Assembly (NCBI GenBank): GCA_023433275.1
Contig: JAEZDN010000144.1
Span: 1 to 64,000 of the forward strand
Source of the DNA: Verrucomicrobiota bacterium
GTDB lineage: Bacteria; Verrucomicrobiota; Verrucomicrobiia; Opitutales; Opitutaceae
Direction of reading: 5' to 3'
Length of the DNA stretch: 64,000 bases
Of the stretch, positions 32,952 through 41,654 are shown in pieces (position 1 is the first letter of the stretch; every line of letters starts with the position of its first letter). Below the pieces are notes generated by a model. The model saw only the letters and a program-made list of their open reading frames with translations. It was not told where the DNA came from and made no database searches. Position numbers and translations under genes: made by a program.

Positions 32952-34033
32952 AGGGTGGGAGCGGAAGCCAGTTGGATGTTCTCCTCGAAGGCCAGAACTT
33001 TGAAGGGATAACGCAAACCGGACGTCTCGCCCGCGGGCGCCTGGGCCGCGCGCCCCCGAACGGGAGCCGCCTGCCCTTCCTCGGCATTGCCGGACGCCGC
33101 TGACGCCGGCACGACCACCGTCGTGAGGAAAAAGGTCGTGCCCCCCTCGCGAACGCTGACCCTGATTCGGAAACACCGGGCCTGCGTGTCGAATCCCGTC
33201 AGCGGCACCGTCGCGCCCAGGAGGAGCTGCGCTTCGGCCACGGTCTTGAAATACGCGGGCTCGTCGGACGTGTTCCGCACTTCGCCCCGATTGTAGGCAA
33301 GGATCCGGCTTATCTGGCTTTCGTCGAGCCCGGCCAGCTCCAGCGATCCCGGGTGCGCCGAATTCAGGTTCACCGCGGGAAAGTCATGGAGCGAGAGGGT
33401 CGCGACAAAGTCGTCATAAAGCTTCGTCGGGCGGCCATCCTGATCAAAGAACAAGTCACGTGCCACCGCGATGGAAGCGAGTTCATCCCACGACGCCAGC
33501 GGGCGCCCGGGCACGCGGTGCGGGGGCTGCGCGTACTCATAATTGCGCGGATCGGTCTCGTACCGCGTGGACGTGTGTTCCCGACTCGTCCACGCCAGCA
33601 GCGCGTCCGCCAGTCGCTCGGCCTCGGCGTCCTTCAACCCGAATTGCCGTCCCAGCGCCACCAGTTCGCTTTGCCCGAGCCTCGGCAGCGAGATGCGTCC
33701 ACTCTCATCCTCCACCTGGACCTCGACCACCAAATCGTCGCGCGGCTCGAAATCCACGGCGGCGAGCGGATCGCCCCACCCTTGGGCGGGTGAGCGCAGT
33801 CCCTCGTCGATCACCTGGAAATCGGCCAGCACCGCGAGGCTCGTCTCCAACGCGCCATGCGCCTCGGCCCGCAGCCGTTCCGACTGCCGCGCACGCGACT
33901 CCACCAGCATTTCGGTCATGGATCGCTCGATGAACAGGCTCAGGAAGAACGACGCCACCGCGATCAACGCCAGCACCAGCACGATCACGGAACCGCGCTG
34001 GCTTGGCTTGGACTGGGAAATCGGAGCGCGCAT
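32948..34033 (-). CDS. gspK: GspK-like minor pseudopilin
   Basis: The 361-residue protein has an amino-terminal hydrophobic helix after Gln-Arg-Gly-Ser-Val-Ile-Val-Leu-Val-Leu-Ala-Leu-Ile-Ala-Val, which resembles GspK prepilin-type starts, and a large periplasmic domain with helix-hairpin-helix-like Val-Asn-Leu-Asn-Ser-Ala-His-Pro-Gly-Ser-Leu-Glu-Leu-Ala-Gly-Leu and Gln-Ile-Ser-Arg-Ile-Leu-Ala-Tyr-Asn-Arg, as in GspK. GspK caps the pseudopilus tip with GspI and GspJ, both encoded just upstream. The ATG at 34033 is used; a longer frame adds 43 unlikely residues. Confidence 0.8.
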   Translation of the reverse strand: MRAPISQSKPSQRGSVIVLVLALIAVASFFLSLFIERSMTEMLVESRARQSERLRAEAHGALETSLAVLADFQVIDEGLRSPAQGWGDPLAAVDFEPRDDLVVEVQVEDESGRISLPRLGQSELVALGRQFGLKDAEAERLADALLAWTSREHTSTRYETDPRNYEYAQPPHRVPGRPLASWDELASIAVARDLFFDQDGRPTKLYDDFVATLSLHDFPAVNLNSAHPGSLELAGLDESQISRILAYNRGEVRNTSDEPAYFKTVAEAQLLLGATVPLTGFDTQARCFRIRVSVREGGTTFFLTTVVVPASAASGNAEEGQAAPVRGRAAQAPAGETSGLRYPFKVLAFEENIQLASAPTL

Positions 34034-34040
34034 GGGTGGC

Positions 34041-34700
34041 TCAAAACACCGGGAGCGCCGGCACCACCGGTGGAATCGTGACCACCTCGGTCGCGGTATA
34101 GCGGTCGTATTGGAAATGGAGCCGCAGGCGCGCCGGGACAGTCGGGGCCTCGCCGGTTCCACTCACCGCGGGGGCGCGCGTCTCCCAGGCGCGCGATTCC
34201 TTGCGGTAGTACTCGTACTCCACCCGCCCAACCAGCGGGGAGATCACCGTGCTGCGCGGCGCGGCCCGCTCAAAGTCCAGTTCCCAGCGGGACTGCCAGT
34301 AAAGCAGGAGCCCCTGCCCCTGCACCACATCCAGGGCGCATTGCACGTCGGGCAGCGGCCGGTCCGGCCAGGGCAACAGCCGGTCCCCGGCGGCAAGGTC
34401 GAAGGTCAAAAGGGGCCCCGTGCCCACGCCCGGCACCGGGCTCGCCACCATCCGCAGCCGGCGCGCTTCCTCCGGGGCCTGCGCGCCGCGTTGCAGCAAA
34501 TCGTCGACATGCCGCGTGACCGCGCGCACGTGCTGGTCGAACAACCGCTGCTGGCGGTTTCGGCCCCACAATTCGCCCATCGAGAGGATGAATTGGTTCA
34601 TCGCCAGCAACAGCGACGCGAGCAGCGCCAGCGACAACAGCACTTCCACCAGCGTGAAACCCTGGCGACCGTGACGACGACTGGACGAACGCAGGTGCAT
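34041..34700 (-). CDS. gspJ: GspJ-like minor pseudopilin
   Basis: The 219-residue protein begins with a short basic leader, then Gly-Phe-Thr-Leu-Val-Glu-Val-Leu-Leu-Ser-Leu-Ala, a type IV prepilin cleavage site with Glu at position +5. The mature domain contains a long helix and beta-strand region consistent with GspJ. Size and order (I-J-K) support the assignment. It starts two bases after the stop of the gspI-like gene. Confidence 0.78.
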   Translation of the reverse strand: MHLRSSSRRHGRQGFTLVEVLLSLALLASLLLAMNQFILSMGELWGRNRQQRLFDQHVRAVTRHVDDLLQRGAQAPEEARRLRMVASPVPGVGTGPLLTFDLAAGDRLLPWPDRPLPDVQCALDVVQGQGLLLYWQSRWELDFERAAPRSTVISPLVGRVEYEYYRKESRAWETRAPAVSGTGEAPTVPARLRLHFQYDRYTATEVVTIPPVVPALPVF

Positions 34701-34702
34701 GG

Positions 34703-35164
34703 TCAGGAGCGCGACTTGAGCAGGCGTTCACGCGACGCGGCGCGGAGGCGCTCGCGTTCCTCGGGTTCCGACCACGTCGGGCGCAACAACAGGAAGGATT
34801 GGGTCTCGCGCCGCATCGCCGCCTGCCCGCCCGGGGAAATTTCCACGATCAACTCGACGCGAAAAAGATCCGCGATGTCGGTCTCCTCGACTTCCGCGTT
34901 CCACCGCAGGCGGCCGCCATCCGCCAGCGGCAACTCCCCGCCCTCCTCCGCCCGTTCGCGCTGCGGTTCGGCCAGCAGCGTCGCCCGCGCGAACGCGATG
35001 TCGTCCTTCTCCGCCGTGCGGCGCTGCATGTTGTGGTAATTGAGCAGCACGTTCACATACGCCGCGCCCAGCACCACGGCGGCGAACGCGAACATCGCCA
35101 GGCTGATCAACACCTCGACCAGGGTGAAAGCCCGCACCGCGCCGACTGTCGGCCGGTGTCTCAT
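34703..35164 (-). CDS. gspI: GspI-like minor pseudopilin
   Basis: The 153-residue protein has the prepilin motif Ala-Phe-Thr-Leu-Val-Glu-Val-Leu-Ile-Ser-Leu-Ala-Met-Phe-Ala near residue 18 with Glu at +5. Its length and position between gspH and gspJ fit GspI, although sequence similarity to enteric GspI outside the helix is weak. The ATG at 35164 overlaps the stop of gspH by four bases. An upstream frame adds 33 improbable Arg-rich residues. Confidence 0.74.
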   Translation of the reverse strand: MRHRPTVGAVRAFTLVEVLISLAMFAFAAVVLGAAYVNVLLNYHNMQRRTAEKDDIAFARATLLAEPQRERAEEGGELPLADGGRLRWNAEVEETDIADLFRVELIVEISPGGQAAMRRETQSFLLLRPTWSEPEERERLRAASRERLLKSRS

Positions 35165-35685
35165 GATTTGGCCTCCAGCCCCGGCGCACAGGTCCAGGGA
35201 TCGATGACTATGACCCGCGCGGCGCCGTCGCCCGCGCGCAGCTGCACGCGCACCGGATCGCACGTGCCGTCCGGATAAAATCGCACCGCCGGCACGGTCG
35301 TGGTCTCCACCAGCCTCCCGCCGATGAGCACCGCGCTCCCCGAATTCGCGCGCAGGAAATCCAATTTCACCTGCGGCCCGGTCCCGCCCAGGCGCACGTT
35401 CGCACCTTCCCAGACGAATTGCTGGGCCTCGCCATCGAATCGGAGGCTGATCTCACGCCCCGTCAGGACGGCGTCGCGCCGCGCCTGCTGCAGCACACTG
35501 GTCAACGTATCCTCCGGACTGGCGGCGCGCCTCCCACCCAGGATTCCCCCCGCCGCGGGAATCAAAATCATGCCCCCGAGCGCCAGCAAGGCGAGCACGA
35601 GGAGAACCTCCACCAAGGTGAAACCGCCGGCCGCGCGCCATTGACGTGGCGGGATGAGTGTCGCCGGTCCCATGGGTCGCGTCAC
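35161..35685 (-). CDS. gspH: GspH-like minor pseudopilin
   Basis: The 174-residue protein has a prepilin signal Gly-Gly-Phe-Thr-Leu-Val-Glu-Val-Leu-Leu-Val-Leu-Ala-Leu-Leu-Ala near residue 20 and a mature domain with a Thr-Ser-Val-Leu-Gln-Gln-Ala-Arg-Arg-Asp-Ala-Val-Leu-Thr-Gly-Arg helix typical of GspH/FimT. The GTG at 35685 overlaps the stop of gspG by four bases (GTGA), which fits the coupling seen across the operon; an ATG four codons later is the alternative. Confidence 0.78.
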   Translation of the reverse strand: MTRPMGPATLIPPRQWRAAGGFTLVEVLLVLALLALGGMILIPAAGGILGGRRAASPEDTLTSVLQQARRDAVLTGREISLRFDGEAQQFVWEGANVRLGGTGPQVKLDFLRANSGSAVLIGGRLVETTTVPAVRFYPDGTCDPVRVQLRAGDGAARVIVIDPWTCAPGLEAKS

Positions 35686-36116
35686 CAGTTGCCGACATCG
35701 TCCGCCGTGTCCGGCTGGCGGTCCGGGCCCTTGGAAAAGATGTCATAGCCGCCCACGTTCTTGGTGCCCGGATAACGATAGGCATACGGCTCGCCCCACG
35801 GGTCGAGCGGCAGCTTTCCTCCCTTCGCCTCCAGGTAAGGACCTTGCCAGCGCTCGGCCCGGCTGGAGGGCGGCGTCACAAGCGCCTGTAACCCTTCGGC
35901 GGTCGAGGGATAGTCACCCAGGTCGCGGCGATAGCTCACGAGCGGGATCTTGATGGTTTCCTGTACGAAGATCCCGGCGACCGCCGTCTGGCTGCGGCCG
36001 AAAATCTTGTCGGTGTTGGTCACGAGCACGCCCACCAGGAGGCCGATGATCGCGAGCACCACCAGGATTTCCAGGAGGGTGAAGGCGCGGAGCGAACGAT
36101 TTTTCATGAAGTTCAT
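35682..36116 (-). CDS. gspG: GspG major pseudopilin
   Basis: The 144-residue protein is a clear GspG: prepilin motif Ala-Phe-Thr-Leu-Leu-Glu-Ile-Leu-Val-Val-Leu-Ala-Ile-Ile-Gly near residue 12, then Tyr-Pro-Ser-Thr-Ala-Glu-Gly-Leu-Gln-Ala-Leu-Val, Trp-Gln-Gly-Pro-Tyr-Leu and Leu-Pro-Leu-Asp-Pro-Trp-Gly-Glu-Pro-Tyr, which are diagnostic. A C-terminal Asp-Thr-Ala-Asp-Asp segment is the usual calcium-binding end. GspG polymerises into the pseudopilus. It is followed with overlapping codons by gspH, I and later genes. Confidence 0.95.
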   Translation of the reverse strand: MNFMKNRSLRAFTLLEILVVLAIIGLLVGVLVTNTDKIFGRSQTAVAGIFVQETIKIPLVSYRRDLGDYPSTAEGLQALVTPPSSRAERWQGPYLEAKGGKLPLDPWGEPYAYRYPGTKNVGGYDIFSKGPDRQPDTADDVGNW

Positions 36117-36679
36117 TTGATGGTGGGTTGAATCGGGGAACGGCGGCGCCGGCGGATCTCATCGGCGAGTTCCTGGAGCCGCTGGCTCTCGGCCTGGTTC
36201 ATCGCGGGACGTGGCGGCTGCATTTCGGGACTGCGCGGTCCGCTGCCCGCTTGGGCGGCCTGATCCGGCGTCGGCAAGGGCGGCGGTCCAGCCATGGGTT
36301 GTTGCTGCCCTTGGTCCGACATCCGCCCCTGCTGCAGCTCAAGCACGAGCGTTCTCCCCTGATGCTCCACGGTGAGACGGTCGTGTTCCTGGTCAAAGCT
36401 CCGGGCGACAAACGGCAGGTTCGTCTGGCCGATGTTCACCCAGGCGGATTGCTGCGTGCCGCGGTCGTAAAGACTGAAGGCATACTGGCCGTTTTCAAAC
36501 ACGACGCCACGGAACTCCAGCGCCCCTGTTTCACCTGTCGCTGCCCGGGCGCCCCCGGCCACCGCGGCAAAAGGTGAATCCGCCACCAATGCATCAAGGG
36601 GATCGGTGGCGACGGCGGCTTGGGCAGGTAGGATCGCCGGCGCCAGGGCAAGCGCGGCAAGGGTGCGAATCATGATCAT
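36113..36679 (-). CDS. Small exported protein at the head of the pseudopilin operon, possibly GspC-like
   Basis: The 188-residue protein has a signal peptide or membrane anchor (residues about 1-22), a compact domain (Leu-Glu-Phe-Arg-Gly-Val-Val-Phe-Glu-Asn-Gly-Gln-Tyr-Ala-Phe-Ser-Leu-Tyr and Leu-Val-Leu-Glu-Leu-Gln-Gln-Gly-Arg-Met) and a Pro/Gln-rich disordered tail ending in an Arg cluster. The beta-rich domain resembles the homology region of GspC, which links platform and secretin, but it lacks a PDZ and is short. Its stop overlaps the gspG start by four bases. The call rests mainly on position. Confidence 0.55.
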   Translation of the reverse strand: MIMIRTLAALALAPAILPAQAAVATDPLDALVADSPFAAVAGGARAATGETGALEFRGVVFENGQYAFSLYDRGTQQSAWVNIGQTNLPFVARSFDQEHDRLTVEHQGRTLVLELQQGRMSDQGQQQPMAGPPPLPTPDQAAQAGSGPRSPEMQPPRPAMNQAESQRLQELADEIRRRRRSPIQPTIK

Positions 36680-36683
36680 CAGG

Positions 36684-37901
36684 TTAGCGGAAGATTTCCC
36701 ACAGGCGGACGTAGGCGGCGATCAGTCCGGGCCTCCCGGTTGCCGTCGTCCGCAGCTCGCGCTGCAGCCGGTGCCGCACCCGGGGATTCACCGCCATGTC
36801 CGGTTGCCAAAGTAGCACGGGGAGCGCGCGGAGCAAGCGTTCTCGGGGATAGCGGAAGCCCCGGCGCCCAATCAGGTCCCAACCGCCAACGCGCCGCGCA
36901 TTGACGACCCAGTTCCGCGCCCGCGGCATGCCCGGACACTTCTCCGCCGGGTGCAGGGCGTAGTCCACGGGTGAATGAAAGGGCACGCCCAATCGCCGGC
37001 TCTCCAGCCAGAGCCAAACACGGCACGCCAGTTGGGAAATCCGCACGAAATCCCGTTCCAGCTCACGCGCGGTCCTCTCCGTCCGGTGCGGCAACAATTT
37101 GAACTGCACTCCCTCGGCGTGCACGGAGCGCACCGCGTCCAGGCACACCAGTCCTCCCTCTTGGGCATCGAGCGCCGCCAGGCGACGGGCGCGCTCCCGG
37201 CAGCTCCAGTGATACTGGCCATGCGCGACCAACACCGCGTCACCGAGCGCCAGTCCGGCCTTAGCCATGTTCCGCGCCACGAAATCCGCGTCCTCGTCCC
37301 CGAAGTCGGGCCGGTCGAGCCGATCGCGGGCGAACAGAAGGCCCGTGCAACGATTCATCAGCAGACGCGCCGCTTCGGCCAGCGGGATGTGTTCACCCCG
37401 GCGGTGATGGCCGCAACCTTCGAGCAAATCGGTTGGCCCGGCCACCCGGCGGTGCCCGCTGACCAGGTCGTAATAAAACATCGTCACCGGGCTGCGGCGA
37501 AGACCCGCGCGGGAGATGATCTTGAACTCGACCTCGATGCCCGCGGCCGCGGACAACGCGTGACCGAGTTCATCGAGCGCACGGCGGTAACGCCATTCAT
37601 TGACCACCGTGCTCCCCCGGAGAAGCACGTAAAACTCAAGGTCGTTGTAGGGCTGGTCCCCTTCCGGGGCATGCAACACCCCGCCCTCGCCGCGACCGTA
37701 GCCGCCGCCGAGCAGCACGCCTTCGAGCCTTCCGGGCGGCACGAGGCGATCCACCCCCGCGCGCACGAGGTCGCACACATGGGCCAGATGGGTCTCCAGG
37801 CTGGTGTCCCCATCCAGGGTAAACCGGGCGGAGGTGGCGGGCGCAGGCGGCGGCGCAACCGCCACCGGGACGAAGGGGAGGACACTCGTGGCGCTGGGCA
37901 T
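36684..37901 (-). CDS. Nucleotidyltransferase-fold protein of unknown substrate
   Basis: The 405-residue protein contains Gly-Gly-Gly-Tyr-Gly-Arg-Gly-Glu-Gly-Gly near residue 65, the Gly-Ser/Gly-Arg-Gly-Glu motif of minimal nucleotidyltransferases, followed by Asn-Asp-Leu-Glu-Phe as a possible metal-binding acidic pair (family Asp-x-Asp). The rest, with many Arg and Trp, is helical. Preceding residues are Ala/Pro-rich. It is three bases after a GT2 gene and four bases before the pseudopilin operon, so it links glycan and secretion genes. Its substrate is unknown. Confidence 0.68.
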   Translation of the reverse strand: MPSATSVLPFVPVAVAPPPAPATSARFTLDGDTSLETHLAHVCDLVRAGVDRLVPPGRLEGVLLGGGYGRGEGGVLHAPEGDQPYNDLEFYVLLRGSTVVNEWRYRRALDELGHALSAAAGIEVEFKIISRAGLRRSPVTMFYYDLVSGHRRVAGPTDLLEGCGHHRRGEHIPLAEAARLLMNRCTGLLFARDRLDRPDFGDEDADFVARNMAKAGLALGDAVLVAHGQYHWSCRERARRLAALDAQEGGLVCLDAVRSVHAEGVQFKLLPHRTERTARELERDFVRISQLACRVWLWLESRRLGVPFHSPVDYALHPAEKCPGMPRARNWVVNARRVGGWDLIGRRGFRYPRERLLRALPVLLWQPDMAVNPRVRHRLQRELRTTATGRPGLIAAYVRLWEIFR

Positions 37902-37904
37902 GAA

Positions 37905-38840
37905 TCAGGCGGTCGGAGGGTTCATGTTGGGCGTGGACCAGCCACTCCACACCGGCGGCTGGATCGCTTCCTGCCTCGCGCGATAGTCCTTCCAACCGGC
38001 CCGGAATCCGGCGAGTCGCGCGCGGCGCTGCTCCCAGCGGATCCGCAACGCATGGGGCCACTCCGCCAGGCGCCCGTGACGCGCGCAAAACGCGAGGTCC
38101 CGGCGCGCATCATTGAGGCCCCCGAGGAGCACCGTGCGACCAAAGTTGAACCGGCCCGGATCGCCTTCCCACACCGCGGCCAGCGCCCGGCCTTCGCCAT
38201 GCGCCCGCTTCGCCGCCTGCGCGGGCGTGTAGTTGTGCGAGTGCATCACCACGGATTCCGGCACATACAGGACGCGGTATCCCTGCGCACGCGCCCAGCG
38301 CGTGTACTCGTCATCCTCGGAATATTGCATCGCCTCATTGAAGCCGCGCGGCGCCCAGATGTCCTTCCGGATGCCGCTGCTGACCATGCTGAAGAAATGA
38401 TCCCATCGGGCGGAGGCGCGCCGCGGGCCGAAACACTGCTCATAGTCGTTCGCATACACCGCCTGGCAGTCCGGCCGCGGCACCTGCCGCCCGAACACCG
38501 CGGCCACTTCCGGGTCCTGGAGCGAACTCACGAGCGGCGCGAGCCAGTGCGAGTCCACGGGCGTGGCATCCGCATTGAGGAACACCACCGAGTTGGAACG
38601 CGCCAGGCGCATGCCCAGGTTCAGGACCCGCGGCGGGTGATACTCGTGGGGCTGGATCCCGATGAAATGACGAGGCGCCGCCTGGCGGATCAGCTCGTCG
38701 GAACCATCCGTGGATCCCGAATCGATCACAATCAGCTCGTAGTCGCGGAACGTCTGCCGTTTCAGCGCCTCCAAGGTTCCCATCAGGGCCCAGCCCTCGT
38801 TGTAGGAGCGGATCACGATACTGACGGCAGGTGAATTCAT
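37905..38840 (-). CDS. Family 2 glycosyltransferase
   Basis: The 311-residue protein has the GT2 (GT-A) core: Ser-Ile-Val-Ile-Arg-Ser-Tyr-Asn-Glu-Gly at the amino terminus, Val-Ile-Asp-Ser-Gly-Ser-Thr-Asp-Gly-Ser and Phe-Leu-Asn-Ala-Asp-Ala, which carries the metal-binding Asp-x-Asp-type acid. A C-terminal Arg-rich extension follows. No membrane segment is obvious, so it probably acts on the cytoplasmic face. It opens a transcript that continues through the nucleotidyltransferase and the pseudopilins, and is divergent from another GT2. Confidence 0.9.
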   Translation of the reverse strand: MNSPAVSIVIRSYNEGWALMGTLEALKRQTFRDYELIVIDSGSTDGSDELIRQAAPRHFIGIQPHEYHPPRVLNLGMRLARSNSVVFLNADATPVDSHWLAPLVSSLQDPEVAAVFGRQVPRPDCQAVYANDYEQCFGPRRASARWDHFFSMVSSGIRKDIWAPRGFNEAMQYSEDDEYTRWARAQGYRVLYVPESVVMHSHNYTPAQAAKRAHGEGRALAAVWEGDPGRFNFGRTVLLGGLNDARRDLAFCARHGRLAEWPHALRIRWEQRRARLAGFRAGWKDYRARQEAIQPPVWSGWSTPNMNPPTA

Positions 38841-38985
38841 GCGGCCATCCTAGTTCGGACGCGTCGCCGACCGTATGGGGTGATTGCCCCCAACAATTCG
38901 GGTCCCGCAACCCATCATCCGTCGAGGCATTGCCCGGTACAGTGAGCAGGTCGCTCCTCGATCCCACCTCCCACCCGGTCCCACC

Positions 38986-40161
38986 ATGCCAAACCGCCCC
39001 CGCCCCAGGAAAATCGCGGTGTCGATCGGCCTCCTCGCTCGCAACGAGGAATCCCGCATCGCCGACACGCTGAACAGCCTCTTTCAGCAATCCCTGTTCG
39101 CGGAACTCGACCGCCGCGGCGAACGCGCCGAGATCTGGTGCGTCGCCAATGCCTGCACCGACGACACGGCCTCCGTGGCCGCCCGTCTGTTCCAGACCCA
39201 AAGTGCCTCGCACCCGCACACCGAGGCTTTCCTCGCGAGCGCGGTGTCGATCGCGACCCCGGGCAAGATCAACGCCTGGAATCTCTTTGTGCACGAGATC
39301 TCCCATCATGAGACGCGCTGCCTCATCCTGATGGACGCCGACATCCGGCTCGGCGAAGCCACCACGTTGTGGAACCTCGTGCGCGGGCTCGAGGAGGATG
39401 GCGAGGCCCACGTCACCGTGGGCGATCCCGTGAAGGACATCGCGCTCAAGCCGTCCCCCACCCTCCGCGAACGCCTCTCCCTCGCCACCTCCCGCCTCAC
39501 GCAAAGCTCCAGCGCCCAGCTGACCGGCCAGCTCTACTGCATCCGCGCGGACGTCGCCCGACGCATCCGCCTCCCGCGCGACCTCGCGGCGTGCGAGGAC
39601 GGGTTTATCAAGAGCCTTGTCTGCTCCGACTTTCTCCACACCGCCACCAACCCCGCCCGCATCCGCCGCGTCGCCGGCGCCTCGCACGTTTTCGAGGCCT
39701 ACGTCACGGCCTCCTCCATACTGAAGAACCAGAAGCGACAGATGATCGGCCAGACGTTTGTCCACGTCCTGGTGGACCGGCATCTGCCTTCGCTCTGCGC
39801 GCGCCACATGACCCAGCCCGGCGAGGTCATCCGCCTGCTCGACGAGACGGACCCGCAATGGTTGCGCCGGATCATTGATGCCCACGTGAGCGAGGCGGGC
39901 CATTTCTGGCGCCTGTTTCCGGATGTCTGCACGTTCCGCCTGAAGCGGTGGGCCCGACAGCCGGTGGGCCGAAAACTGCGCACCCTCCCCGCCACCATCG
40001 TCGGCACGGGCGTCACCTTCATCGCCGCCTGGATGGCGTACCGCGCCCTGCGTCGCGGCGCCACCGGCTACTGGCCGCAGAAACCTCCCCGCGCCGACGA
40101 GCCGCCCGCGGCCCGCCTCTCCGACGGCTTCGACTTCGCCCAGCCCGCCGTCTCCGGCTGA
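38986..40161 (+). CDS. Family 2 glycosyltransferase with C-terminal hydrophobic segment
   Basis: The 391-residue protein has the GT2 start Ile-Gly-Leu-Leu-Ala-Arg-Asn-Glu-Glu-Ser, the donor-binding Ala-Cys-Thr-Asp-Asp-Thr and the Asp-x-Asp motif in Leu-Ile-Leu-Met-Asp-Ala-Asp-Ile-Arg. A later Cys-Glu-Asp-Gly-Phe-Ile provides the usual acidic catalytic position. A weak membrane segment lies near residue 345. The ATG at 38986 is chosen over an upstream frame with 34 unlikely residues. It starts a plus-strand block of four polysaccharide genes. Confidence 0.88.
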   Translation: MPNRPRPRKIAVSIGLLARNEESRIADTLNSLFQQSLFAELDRRGERAEIWCVANACTDDTASVAARLFQTQSASHPHTEAFLASAVSIATPGKINAWNLFVHEISHHETRCLILMDADIRLGEATTLWNLVRGLEEDGEAHVTVGDPVKDIALKPSPTLRERLSLATSRLTQSSSAQLTGQLYCIRADVARRIRLPRDLAACEDGFIKSLVCSDFLHTATNPARIRRVAGASHVFEAYVTASSILKNQKRQMIGQTFVHVLVDRHLPSLCARHMTQPGEVIRLLDETDPQWLRRIIDAHVSEAGHFWRLFPDVCTFRLKRWARQPVGRKLRTLPATIVGTGVTFIAAWMAYRALRRGATGYWPQKPPRADEPPAARLSDGFDFAQPAVSG

Positions 40162-40172
40162 CCGACCTTTCC

Positions 40173-41651
40173 ATGAACGAACTGCCCATTGCCCTGGAAT
40201 CCAAGGACCTTGTTGGCCTGCTCCTCCTGTTCACGGGCACCGTCTTCATGACGGCCTTGCTCCTGTTCGTGCCGAAACTGCGGCTGGCCGCCTTCGTCAT
40301 CCTCACGGCCGGCGTCGCCGCCACGGCGCGCTTCGACCTGAACATCATGAGCGCCTACTGGTACCGCGGCACGAGCCGCGGTTTTGAAGTGACGCTGTTC
40401 GACGTGTTCGCCCTGGGCCTGCTCTTCTCCTCCCTGTTGTCCCCGCGCGCCGGGGATTCGCGCTGGTACTGGCCCAAGGGTCTCGGGTTGATGGTGATCT
40501 TCCTGCTCTACTGCGCGGGCACGACCGCGGTCGCGGAGCCGTTCATCTTCGGCCTGTTTGAATTATCCAAGATGGTGCGCGGGCTCGTGTTCTTCCTGGC
40601 CGCGGCGCTTTTCGTCCGCCGCGAGCGCGACGCGACCGCCCTCGTGCTGGCCCTCGCCGCCACGGTCCTGCTCGAGAGCCTCATCGCCACCCGCGAGCGC
40701 GTCCTGCTTCACATGTACCGCCCCGGCGGCACGCTGGAGCACCCGAACAGCCTGTCGATGTACCTGTGCCTCGTCACTCCGGTGCTCGTCGCGGCGGCCT
40801 GCTCGTCCGTGGGTCCCTGGGTCCGGCGCATCTGCTGGCTGGCGGTGATCGCCGCCTCCACGACCATGGTCCTCACGCTCTCACGCGCCGGCATTCCCAT
40901 CTTCGCCTTCGTCGTCCTCGGCGCCCTCGCGTGGTGCGGCTCGTGGCGCCCCACCCCCGGCCGCCTCGCCATCGGCGCGCTCGTGGTCGTGTTGCTCGGC
41001 GCCTTCGTCCTCTACTCGTGGCCGCTGCTGACCCAGCGCTTCGGCCAGGCCACCCTGCAGGAGGAATATTTCGACGCGCCGGGTGAAAGCCGCGGGTACT
41101 ATTTCCGCCAGGCCGCCGTCGTGCTCGAGCACAAGCCCTTCGGCGTGGGCCTCAACAACTGGTCGTACTGGGTGAGCCGCGAATACGGCAAGCCCCTCGG
41201 CATGCGGTACGAGAATTACGACGACATCGTCTATGCCCCGCCCACCGAACTCCTGCCGATGTACCGTTACGCGGCACCCGCCCACAACCTCGGCGTGATC
41301 ACCGTGGCCGAGCTCGGCTGGGCCGGCCTCGCCCTCCTGATGCTGCTCTGGCTCCGGTGGCTGACGATGGGCGCGAGCTTCCTCTTCTCCCGCCGTCCCG
41401 AGCTCCTCCACCGGCTGGGCGTGGGGCTCGCCTTCGGCATCCTCGCGGTATTCCTCCACAGCTTCACCGAGTGGACCTACCGCCAGACCCAGATTTTCCT
41501 GACGTTCAACCTGCTCGCCGGCTCGCTCGCTTCGCTCTACGCGCTGAAACGCGCGGAAGCCGCCGCCGAGTACGAAATGGCGTCGGCGGACGAGGAACTG
41601 CCCCTCGATCCGCTGGAGCAATCACTGCCTCAAAACGCTTATCCCTCCTGA
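40173..41651 (+). CDS. O-antigen ligase/polymerase-like membrane protein
   Basis: The 492-residue protein has about twelve hydrophobic helices and the Wzy_C/WaaL features: Met-Val-Leu-Thr-Leu-Ser-Arg-Ala-Gly-Ile-Pro-Ile on a periplasmic-side loop, then a large loop with Phe-Gly-Val-Gly-Leu-Asn-Asn-Trp, and Ala-His-Asn-Leu-Gly-Val-Ile-Thr-Val-Ala-Glu-Leu-Gly-Trp-Ala-Gly-Leu. Such proteins transfer or polymerise undecaprenyl-linked glycans on the outer face of the inner membrane. The ATG at 40173 follows the GT2 stop by 11 bases. The C terminus is acidic and soluble. Confidence 0.9.
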   Translation: MNELPIALESKDLVGLLLLFTGTVFMTALLLFVPKLRLAAFVILTAGVAATARFDLNIMSAYWYRGTSRGFEVTLFDVFALGLLFSSLLSPRAGDSRWYWPKGLGLMVIFLLYCAGTTAVAEPFIFGLFELSKMVRGLVFFLAAALFVRRERDATALVLALAATVLLESLIATRERVLLHMYRPGGTLEHPNSLSMYLCLVTPVLVAAACSSVGPWVRRICWLAVIAASTTMVLTLSRAGIPIFAFVVLGALAWCGSWRPTPGRLAIGALVVVLLGAFVLYSWPLLTQRFGQATLQEEYFDAPGESRGYYFRQAAVVLEHKPFGVGLNNWSYWVSREYGKPLGMRYENYDDIVYAPPTELLPMYRYAAPAHNLGVITVAELGWAGLALLMLLWLRWLTMGASFLFSRRPELLHRLGVGLAFGILAVFLHSFTEWTYRQTQIFLTFNLLAGSLASLYALKRAEAAAEYEMASADEELPLDPLEQSLPQNAYPS

Positions 41652-41654
41652 TCC

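Noticed and set aside
38870..38930. Two short hairpins in the gap between the divergent GT2 genes
   Set aside because: Stems of four to five bases with GC-only arms are weak and there is no T-run or promoter match to anchor them.
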